Of a DNA stretch of 32,196 nucleotides, positions 23,675 to 32,196 are shown piece after piece. Each line of letters opens with the position of its first letter. Within the stretch, counting starts at the first letter, position 1. A model generated the notes under the pieces. The model was not told the DNA's origin, ran no database searches, and saw nothing but the letters and a program-made list of their open reading frames with translations. The translations under genes and the position numbers were made by a program. The DNA comes from Gymnopilus junonius (Eukaryota > Basidiomycota > Agaricomycetes > Agaricales > Galerinaceae): positions 1 to 32,196 of the forward strand of contig JADNYJ010000366.1 in assembly GCA_015501075.1 (NCBI GenBank), in the 5' to 3' direction.

Positions 23675-24284
23675 TATATGGTGCGCGTGACCTAAACACC
23701 GCTACTTTTGTACAGTGGCCAAATTCGTCCGGGAGCAACTTTGTATCTTACCATGCAGGCGCCGCCAGGCGGCTCGGAAAATTGGAACTGATTGCCAGGG
23801 TGAAATTTTTGCATTCAAGTTGTCTGTAGTTTAGCATGCATGTAAAGTAAGTAAAACTGAACAATCTTGATTCGCTTTACACACAACTCCTCTTCTGAAT
23901 GCCCAGATATGCATGTCTATACTTCTCATCAACAAGTTGCTAAGGTTTTTGAGTTCCTCTCAGGTGTCTAAGCCTCTTGTTGACAAGTTCCTGACGATGT
24001 TGCTGCTCAACTTGACGCGTAAGTAGGATGTATTTATCTTATCTGTTATCTTATCCTATTGTCACGTGCATTATCATTACCATATATATCAACTATGACA
24101 TCATGTGGCCAAATCCAAGAATTGATTTTTCTTAAAACTCAATATTTTCAAGATCGCTCTTGTAGATTTGTTCCTACAGTCAATTCCTACATTTTTACAA
24201 GAGGGATAGTTTATCGGGTAACGTGACGGGTGACAATAATGATTGTACAAAAGTAGCGGTGTTTAGGTCACGCGCACCATATAT
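23675..24284. mobile_element. MITE, 610 bp, perfect 41-bp TIRs (Tc1/mariner-like)
   Basis: The first 41 bases (ATATATGGTGCGCGTGACCT ...) and the last 41 bases are exact reverse complements, ending in AACACCGCTACTTTTGTACA on the inner side. Both ends sit in TA-rich DNA, which fits TA target sites. The interior shows no coding. The TIR start (GGTGCGC) and the GTGGCCAA near the inner TIR edge resemble Tc1/mariner-derived small elements; this assignment is inference. The element at 25459-25874 has related ends. Confidence 0.8.
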
Positions 24285-24332
24285 ATTCCGAACAAGCCAT
24301 ATCCTCATTGATCAATCCATCGACCGGACCAT

Positions 24333-25004
24333 TCACTGCTGGCAGGGGACTTTTTTAGCTATGGTAAAATATTAGTAAAATAATAGCTTGCTTGTTTTAG
24401 TTTTAGACGAATTTACCTGCCAAGTAAAAGAAAAATATGACCAATGGTGAAAGATTCACTATGTTTTACCTGTTACAAAAATTTTACAGTAAGTTAATTG
24501 TTTCGTTTCTATGGTATTTCAGCTTGAATACAATTACACCTAAAGATAACAATTATCAGAAATCTAAACGTCGAGAAAATACTCCGAAAACAACAAGTTT
24601 TCCCTATTGGGAAATGCATTGTAATACAAATTGTACAGATATAAGTTTTTTTGACGGTAAAATTAATTAATTAGTGCGAATTGAATTATTTTACCAACAA
24701 AAAAACTTATATCTGTGCAATGCATTTCCCAATAGGGAAAACTTGTTGTTTTCGGAGTATTTTCTCGACGTTTAGATTTCTGATAATTGTTATCTTTAGG
24801 TGTAATTGTATTCAAGCTGAAATACCATAGAAACGAAACAATTAACTTACTGTAAAATTTTGTAACAGGTAAAACATAGTGAACCTTTCACCACGGGGCA
24901 TATTTTTCTTTTACTTGGCAGGTAAATTCCTCTAAAACTAAAACAAGCAAGCTATTATTTTACTAATATTTTACCATAGCTAAAAAGTCCCCTGCCAGCA
25001 GTGA
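24333..25004. repeat. Near-perfect 672-bp palindrome (fold-back element)
   Basis: Left arm 24333-24666 and right arm about 24684-25004 are reverse complements almost throughout, with a spacer of about 17 bases. Differences are few: an extra 11-12 bases in the left arm near 24621, one base of a T-run near 24354, one base of an A-run near 24480, and a small cluster near 24440. The ends read TCACTGCTGGCAGGGGAC. It is A+T-rich and non-coding. No clear target duplication was found. A transcript would fold into a hairpin of more than 300 bp. Confidence 0.85.
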
Positions 25005-25458
25005 TTCCTCGGAGTCCTGTGTGATGAGCTGCATTGTGGCGCATGAGCCCGGCCTATACGATACGGATTTCGACCATGGACTCTGGTCAGTGATCTTCCC
25101 TTCTCCCGAACTTGTCGTTGTCACTTTGAAAACAGACTGCCCCGTTTCACACGTCGTATGCAATTTTAACATTGAAAACATCTCTTTTACTTCCCTAGGC
25201 TCGGATTAGATTTTGGCAGGCCTTTCCTTCCCCCTGACTAGTGCCAAATGGTGTCCTATTTATCTGTGTCAAGTTTCGAGTGTACTACATCTAGGAGATT
25301 GGAAGTGCAGGGAGGGTGTCTAGACTTTCCTTCCTCAACTTTCTTGCTTTCACCCCTGGTCTTTGGAGCACTGTCTTTCTTTTTCTATGGGTGCGAGGTG
25401 CCTAACGAGAGCCGATCTGAATGGACGAGTGTTACAAGCGCACGAAACTCTGTTGTAT
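25005..25458. other. Unassigned stretch between two repeats
   Basis: Short frames exist on both strands: 25024-25209 on plus, and a minus frame running from 25181 into the palindrome. Neither matches a family I know. It could be a remnant of the locus in which the palindrome landed. Confidence 0.3.
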
Positions 25459-25874
25459 ATATGGTGCGCAACACTTAGTCACCGCTACTTTTGTACAAAG
25501 GGAGTATAAAGGTTATAGCTACCGAGAAATTTCCCCGATTTCTTATTCGTCTAGCCAAAGTGCTTCTTTGATGAGAGGAACAAAACTGTTAGACGGATTT
25601 TTATTTGCTCCAAAATTGACGGAGTGATAACTTTCTGCTCCTGGGATTTGCCACCTATCCCATATATGGTAAGGGTGTATACCATTTCTGGACGGTATTT
25701 TAGCCGGAAAAAAGGTCCCGGATGCTCAAAACACCGTGAAACAATTCCTTTATCATTTCCTTCACAATGGTACGACATTCGAGTGAAAATCAGGACAAAA
25801 ATTTTCAAATTTTCACCGCCAACCAAATTGGCCACTTGTCCAAAATAGGCGGGGACTAAGCGTTGTGCACCATA
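25459..25874. mobile_element. Second, diverged MITE of the same type, about 416 bp
   Basis: Ends are imperfect inverted repeats: ATGGTGCGCAACACTTAGTC near 25461-25480 against TATGGTGCACAACGCTTAGT read from 25874 inward. They are followed by CACCGCTACTTTTGTAC on one side and CCCCGCCTATTTTGGAC on the other. GTGGCCAA follows the inner right TIR, as in the 610-bp element. No coding inside. A TA target site is plausible at both ends. Confidence 0.65.
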
Positions 25875-28315
25875 CTCCAGATAACCGTTTCCTCTTATTT
25901 ATACGAGAGGGGAGAAGTCATGTAGTGCCATCCATCACACTCGATCGACTGGACTGGAAACACTCCGGGTGTTCTCATTACCCGCCGCAGGATTTCTCAT
26001 TCATGTCATGAAATATTCCATGCGCCGATCTATTCGGAAAAATGTCTATATTCTCTGGCATCAAAACGGAACTTTTAGCTTGCATTTTTGACATTTGACG
26101 ATCCATTGCGCGAATGAGTATGGGACGTGAAATATACTCGGATAAGAGAAGAATAGGCCCTTTGTGTAAGGCTGCTTCAACCAAATACTCAAAGTACTGT
26201 ACGCCATGCTATATTACCTCGAACTAACAAACCTCGGCAATGAGATTCACTTTTCCAGATTCCAAATATATTTAAAGCACAGGATGCTAGGCAACGGTAT
26301 TGATGCGACCCTCTTTTGCTAGCCGCTTGAGATGGAACAGTACAAACTGTTCGCGCGCAACCACGCCGGTCTTCAAGTCAAAGAATCGGCCGTATTCCAT
26401 TTTATTTTGAGTAGGTCGTCTAAATGGATGAGATTGATATACCCTATAGTCATTAACTTTGCGTACTCTTTAGAAGGGTCTTTTAGTTTAGACTTTAAAC
26501 ACTGAGTTATAATAACACCTCTAGGTCAACACTCGGATATCGGGTGTGGGTTTGTGCGAATAATGCATCAAAGTCTCTCGTTAGCTCTCATTCTCCGCAT
26601 GAAACCCGACGCTCAACTGGCCGCATGGATCACGGTTAAACTTCGCTGTGAAATCACGATGCCAATTCACGTACTGTACTCCTGAAGGCCTTAACCACGC
26701 CTTTAGCTCTACGCCACAGGTCAGTTCAACTCCATTCCAATATTCTAACCCCGCAGCTTAACAGCCTGATTAGCCCTTAATTGTATTCAATTAGTCAAGT
26801 TCAAGGTTTACGCCTGCTCTACAAGCCAATTGGACGTCAGGTCATAATGCAAGGGACAATGACGAACGGACCGGCGGACCGCTAGAATTACTGTCAACCC
26901 CGCCCCCACATCCCCCCGCATTTACCCCAACTGCGTCGGTTGTGAGACTATGGAAACGGGGCATCTGTGATTTCTATCGGTGCCTTTCTTCCGGCTTGAT
27001 TTTGCAGGGTCCTGATTGTATTTGAAATGATATTTCATAGTGGAACGGAAGGTCCTGTCGCATGGTTCGGCTATAACCATATATATGATATGTGGGTCCG
27101 CCGAAATTCAAAATCAACAGACCTCTGCGTACTTTGTAGCTTGTGTATCTTGGTTATAGATGGCATATAATTTCTTATCAATGTTTGAGTCCTTTGAATT
27201 TTTATTTTTATCATGTTATTTTCGACCGTTGAGAATGGGCTTTTCACCAAATAGTTCAGACTGGTAAAGAACGCCAGAAAATTGACCTGAACCATCCTTT
27301 ATACCATTGGACTTGGCGAGGTACACTTATTTCAATGTCAATGAGTACATGAAAAGGTTAATTTCTGGTCTTCTTCCAAGCTGCCGTTTATATAATTCTG
27401 ACTTTGATACACCATCACTTCCATGTTCAAAGAGAGTCAGAAAGTCCGAGGACGTCTATAAAGCTCGCGTACGTACAGTGTCACTATAAATGTAATCAGT
27501 TTCTTTGAGATCGATCCTTTGCTTTTTATTTGAAAGCTTAATTCCTGCCAGTCTGCAACTTGAATTTGAAAAATAATACTACACTGAATGCGTAAGTAGG
27601 CAATACATGTATGCCAGATAGTATTAACATGCAATCACGCAGCTCAAAGATACGGAAGAAGCCACTGCAGCCAGGCACAATGATTCCGAAGTTTGGACGA
27701 GCGTCATTTAATAGCAGTATCTAGCTACGACCAGATTGGTGATGCCCAGACTGTATTTCATTCCATCATTGCACCTTGTCCTCATGACTGGATATATATT
27801 TGGCCAAGAACCTCTTTGAGAAGATTGCTATATGGGCGTCATCACTTTCACTCACTTTTCACTCGTGTATTTATAGGACGAAGTCTCGTTTGGCCGCACT
27901 GAGACCACAGTTGGTGAATGAACTCGCAGATATTTGACCTGGACTTCCTCCCCTTTTCACGACTTTTCTATATTTCGGAGTTGCTTTGCCCCTTAGAACG
28001 CCCTTGAAGACTCCTCGTTTAAATACCGGTCATAAAAGCCCCTAGCCGAGCTTAGGCAACATTCCCCACCCCGGGCCGCCCGGAGTACGATCGATTCGGC
28101 TCCTCTGCGTACCTCCATCCTGATCTTCTTCCGTATCAAAAACCTCACATGCCCCGCTTGTTCATACCGTGTGCGAAAAGGACCGCAAATTCTAGAGGTT
28201 TTCAGCATGAAGCTCCGCACTAGTATAAGTATGGTGTGGGGTGAACTGACGGTTGCCTCTTTGGTTCTTCCGATCCCTCGCCATCCCTGTTCTGAACGAC
28301 GAGTAGACCTCCAAG
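25875..28315. other. A+T-rich gene-poor stretch
   Basis: About 2.4 kb without a gene I can support, apart from a 37-codon fragment at 26287-26400. No repeat matching the rest of the window was noticed. The last 200-300 bases should contain the promoter of the transporter gene. Confidence 0.4.
26287..26400 (-). other. Short coding-like fragment, 37 codons
   Basis: An ATG-to-TAG frame on minus, beginning MEYGRFFDLKTGVVAREQF and ending RLAKEGRINTVA. The composition is that of real protein and the local G+C is higher than the A+T-rich surroundings. Upstream in frame there is a stop right before the ATG. It may be the last exon or a relic of a lost gene; I cannot name the family. Confidence 0.25.
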
Positions 28316-30709
28316 ATGAACACAAAGGCTGGTATCTTCAAGAATATTAGAGTTTACTGTGCGTATCTCCAGGTTTTTTTAATCTCTATGTGATGTTCAT
28401 TCATCTTAGGGTTGGCTTTCATCGTTTATTGGGGTATCGTTTTGTTTGGATATGACACGTACGTCCTTCAGTCAATCGGTTTTTGCCCCTGCTCATTCAA
28501 TATCTCAGGGGAATCGGGTATTGTTGTTTTGCCAGTGCCTTCTGCCTGAATTCTTACAGTGCTTTGCAGTGGAGGTGTTGTTAGCGCACCATACTTCCTT
28601 GAGCAATTCGGGTTAATCAAAGACGATGGCACCAAAGACGTCGCGAAGTCGAATGCAGTCTCCTCCAATGTGGTTTCAGTATTGCAAGCAGGGGCTTTCT
28701 TCGGGGCATTGGCAAGCGCACCACTATCAGGTCCGTCTTCTTGGATATTGATTTTTGACTTCCTTCGATGCTGACCTACTTGGATAGCGTACATCGGACG
28801 ACGTCCTACGTTGTTTGGGTTTACTATCATCTTCGTCGTTGGCGCGGTAAGCAGTCACTGTTGTCTTGCAATAGAGTGAATCATGCCTCATTACCAATTA
28901 GATCTTAACAACAGTAGCAAAGGGAGGGTCGCAGGGCTTGGCGGAAATTTATGCCGGTCGTGTTATTTCTGGTCTCGGAATCGGTGGCCTTTCAGCTGTT
29001 GCACCAGCATTTGTCTCCGAGTGCGCTCCTAAAGACGTCAGAGGAAGGATCACGGGATTATTCCAGATCATGGTGCGCCATTAGTTCAAGTCCTTTGACG
29101 AAACTTTGCCATCTAATGCATTATCTATAGGTTGCTTTCGGTGTTATGATCTCATACTTCGTGAATTGTGTGTACTTTTTGCCAGTTTATGTTTCAACTT
29201 CTAATTTTTTTTTGCACCTCAGTCGGCATTGGTATCCACATTTCTTCCGGTTTCAAAGTCTGGCAGATTCCATTTGGATTCCAACTTGTACCCGCTGGCA
29301 TCTTGGCCTTCGGGCTTCTGACGGTTAAGGTGAAAATCTATAAACCTCTGCAGATGACGGAAATAAATTAAGCTTGAAAATCTTGACCAGGAATCTCCTC
29401 GTTGGCTCGCTTCTGTAGGCAGAGAGCAGGAAGCTCTTGAGACTCTCGCCTATTTGCGTCGCGACAGCACAAGTTCGCATGAAATTTTGCATGAAATGGC
29501 TGAAATCGAGGCCGCCATCCAAGAGGAACGCGAGTCTCGGAAAGGCCTTGGCTGGAAGGAGGCATTCTTCGGAAAAGGAAACTTTATCCGGTTTTTCATC
29601 GCGTTTGTTATCTTCCTGCTACAGCAATGGGCAGGGCAAAACTCTGTCAAGTATGTATTGACGGCCTCATCATGTAACGATCTTTCTCATTGTTTCCTAC
29701 AGCTATTATGCTCCACAAATCTTTGCCTCCGTAAGTCGTAACTTAAGATGTAGATCACACTCACCACTGACCTTAGTAATTAGATTGGTTTCACCGATCG
29801 CAAGAACTCTTTGCTGGCCAGTGGTGTCTACGGTGAGTAGCATATTCGCCCAATGCATTCCTGACTTTGATTTATGCGTATTATACTTTCAGGTGTCGTT
29901 AAACTGGTAGCAACCTCTCTCTTCATTTTCTTCGGAGTTGAAACACTGGGACGCAAACTGTCACTCTTCATCTCTGCCATGGGAATGGGTACTCTATTCT
30001 TCATCATCGGGGCCATCCTCAAGACTCATCCGCCGCCTGCCACCAGCGCAAGCGTCGCCGCCCCAAATCCTCCTCCAGCTTCGAAGGCGATGGCTGCCAT
30101 GCTTTATATCTACGTCTGCTTCTATTCAATGGGATGGGGTAAGTTCATGCCCGCCTCTTGCCGGCTGAATACTGAAAGGCTTGCTTCAGGACCGTTGCCT
30201 TGGGTATACGTCTCCGATATCTTCCCAACTCGGACAAGGCATTACGGTCTCGCTGTCGCCAGTGCCTCCCAATGGTTATGGAGTGAGTTAATGTGTCTCA
30301 TGTTGTACAGAGCATCATTTTAATCTTGTTCTGTTCTACAGACTTTGTCGTATCAAAGGTTACGCCTGATCTTAACACTGACTTGGGTTACAAGATGTTC
30401 TTGATGTTCGCCACCATCAACATTGGTGGAATGGCGGTATTTTCGCTGTAAGCGCCATCATTCCTATCTGACAAAGACCAGCATTTGAGGCTGTTTGCGT
30501 AGACTAATACCTGAGACCAAGGGCAAGAGTTTGGAAGAAATGGATATCATCTTTGGTTCCATCACCAAAGAAAAACGACAAGCCGATATCGACAAACATG
30601 AACGCGGTATGTCCTCGAGTTAACTGAGATTCTGCTATGACTAACGCTATGCGGAACAGGATTCAATCATGTTCCTTCTCATTCTGGATCATCAACTGAA
30701 AAGGCCTAA
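28316..30709 (+). CDS. MFS sugar/quinate-type transporter, 520 aa
   Basis: Fifteen exons: 28316-28358, 28410-28458, 28570-28730, 28788-28846, 28902-29072, 29131-29167, 29223-29329, 29391-29650, 29703-29730, 29784-29832, 29893-30138, 30190-30282, 30342-30447, 30503-30606 and 30660-30709. The sum is 1563 bases with all phases matching. Sugar-porter marks: GYDTGG in the first membrane segment; YIGRRPTLFG between segments 2 and 3; YAGRVISGLGIGG; FGFQLVPAGI; KESPRWLASVGR ahead of the central loop; FLLQQWAGQNSVNYYAPQIF in segment 7; VETLGRK; and PETKGKSLEEMD at the end. Twelve membrane segments are expected, in the plasma membrane. It imports a sugar or related polyol/acid by proton symport (family knowledge); the quinate-permease-like text (SAPYFLEQFG) suggests but does not prove that substrate class. 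It looks fully functional. Confidence 0.93.
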
Positions 30710-31303
30710 TCATCTTTCAGGACTGCCGATCTTTTGATGAGCTATATTCATTGTACCTGTAATTATCTTTCTGATATGACCGGACGGATTACGATTGTAA
30801 TGTGAGAGTGTATTTAATTTTAATGATGTTGTCATGGTTGTCGTTGATGAGCAGTATCAAAACCCTTCGCACATCAGGTGGTAAGTGTGTGTCTTGAGTT
30901 TGGCACCTTTCACTTCTTGACAGATTTCGGTCTTTTCTGTTGTTCCATTGCCTGTTCTACAATGACGAAAAATGACACTCAGATGGTTTTTTCTCGCAGT
31001 AGCTAACCAACAGTCCTGTGATGGAACAATTCAGATGCTGAACATTGAATGATGAGACAAAGACGATGCTGGCATCTTGAGACCATCAGGCAACAAGTTC
31101 AATAAAAATGTACAGTATCATCTGTTCTACCGATTACGGGGTATATAATGAGGGATGGTTGAGTGATTACAAGACCATCCCTCAGTTTCATTTCTCCTCG
31201 CGACTTTGACGAGTTCTGTCTTTCTTCTGGGCCAGGCGTCCTTCAGCGACTTTGCAAATTTCTCATTTTCACTACTGTATTTTTGACTCATTCCCCATCC
31301 AAT
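30710..31303. other. Intergenic between two plus-strand genes
   Basis: 3' flank of the transporter followed by the promoter of the secreted-protein gene. No other gene or repeat recognised. Confidence 0.45.
31142..31148 (+). promoter_or_regulatory. TATA box of the secreted-protein gene
   Basis: TATATAA about 160 bases upstream of the ATG at 31304, the best core-promoter match in the intergenic space. Assigned by motif and position. Confidence 0.4.
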
Positions 31304-32196
31304 ATGGTTCACCTGTCGTTATCTACGGTTTTTATCCTCGCGGGCTCGATTGTCAAGTTCTCAGAAGCTATCCCTGTACAGTTGCAAAGACGCATCGACC
31401 AAATTATTAGTCAGGCAACTCAGCCATGGCAGCAGGCTTGCGTGCGTAGATCCTCAGTTCCTGATTCAAGGTACCATGTACTCACTACACGGGCTGAACT
31501 TTAATTTAGGAAAATGCTGGTGGTTCAGCCAACGCATGCAGCAATGTAGCCGTTCCTGCCTTCACAAGCTTACTCGAGCAAGGGGGTGTTTGCGATCAAC
31601 AGAACGCCGCTGATAATATGATTGATCTTGCAAAGCAACTTGGGAACGATCCAGATATGATAAGGCTAGCGCAGATATTTGTCCAGCAGCCTAGGAACTC
31701 TGTGAGTCGCAGACTTGAATGTCTTGAAAAAATGAAGTTATCAATCTTTTGGTTCTCTAAATAGCCTGACTCCGCTCAAATACCATACTGTCAAGTACCG
31801 CCTAAGAACGCCGAACTCGATGGATTATTCCATTGCCAGTTTTCTGGGTCAGATTTCACGAAATTTAGTGGGGACCAGACTGGCAACGTGCCACTGGGAT
31901 TGACGTCTTTGAACCCGGCTGGTTCTTGTCCTGCTCATCCCGATGGGCCTGTACCAGACAGTGTACAACTGAATACCTTGGTTCAAAATCCTATTGCTGT
32001 GTGAGTTTTTTGTTTCCGATAAATTTATAGAGGAAACGCTCATTCATTCTAACTTTTTTACAGGGGAAGTAGCGTTGCCGCACCACCTGCTGGTACAAAC
32101 ACAACCGTATCACCGAGTACCGAGAGTTCAAATACCTCCAGCAACTCTACTATATCAGCAACTAGAGTTGTAAACCTTCCCATAGTCTCAGCGTCC
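31304..32196 (+). CDS. Secreted protein with Cys-containing domain and Ser/Thr tail, 5' part
   Basis: Four exons, 31304-31441, 31510-31701, 31765-32000 and 32064 to the window end, phases consistent. The N-terminus MVHLSLSTVFILAGSIVKFS plus EA is a signal peptide; RR about ten residues on could be a Kex2-type site. The following about 165 residues have regularly spaced Cys (QQAC, NAC, GVCDQQ, PYCQVP, FHCQF, GSCPAH), likely disulfide-bonded. After about residue 190 the text becomes Ser/Thr/Asn-rich (NTTVSPSTESSNTSSNSTIS) with several N-glycosylation sequons, typical of a cell-surface stalk or GPI-anchor region. Family not recognised; a cell-wall or secreted role is inferred. The C-terminus is outside the window. 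Confidence 0.75.

Noticed and set aside
24437..24670. 77-codon frame on the plus strand
   Set aside because: Lies wholly in the left arm of the palindrome, is A+T-rich, and has no counterpart kept open in the right arm.

Overview
The window looks like nuclear DNA of an agaricomycete-type basidiomycete. Genes are split by many short introns, mostly about 50-70 bp. One gene is the spermidine synthase/saccharopine dehydrogenase chimera known from basidiomycetes. There are several F-box genes, a CHAT (caspase-like) pseudogene and small terminal-inverted-repeat elements, as in mushroom-forming fungi. Exon structures were joined by hand from frame, GT/GC...AG borders and family motifs; the SPE3-LYS9, MFS and zinc-finger models close in frame from start to stop.

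Left part (1-10000), mainly conserved genes. 1-505 (-) is the 5' end of a secreted PI-PLC X-domain-like protein. 888-1523 (-) is an unrecognised 211-aa protein. 1730-2425 (+) is an F-box protein. 2623-4472 (-) is the beta subunit of protein farnesyltransferase. 4954-6835 (-) is an F-box-like gene with repeated single-base frame breaks. 7362-9995 (-) is the SPE3-LYS9 chimera, which joins polyamine synthesis to the alpha-aminoadipate lysine pathway in one polypeptide and uses two GC-AG introns.

Middle (about 10990-21811), a rearranged accessory region. Two diverged arms of an inverted duplication (10990-13073 and 20341-21775) each carry a small C2H2 zinc-finger gene (A at 11468-12303, B at 21043-21811). 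Copy B has a deletion that removed its third finger. Between the arms lie a third, more diverged relative (C, 18529-19774), an intact F-box gene (14827-16654), a decayed CHAT gene (17185-18377, -), and a short TPR/CHAT-linker remnant (13574-13784, +) split from its continuation by an 834-bp inverted-repeat element flanked by a 9-11 bp target duplication.

Right of that (22431-25874), a gene graveyard. It holds a broken member of a trypsin-fold-like fungal family, a 610-bp element with perfect 41-bp terminal repeats, a 672-bp near-perfect palindrome, and a second, diverged element of the first type (about 416 bp). 25875-28315 is A+T-rich and nearly empty.

Right end (28316-32196), functional genes again. 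A 15-exon, 520-aa MFS sugar/quinate-type transporter is followed by the 5' end of a secreted, cysteine-containing protein with a Ser/Thr/Asn-rich tail, cut by the window end. No rRNA, tRNA or CRISPR was found.
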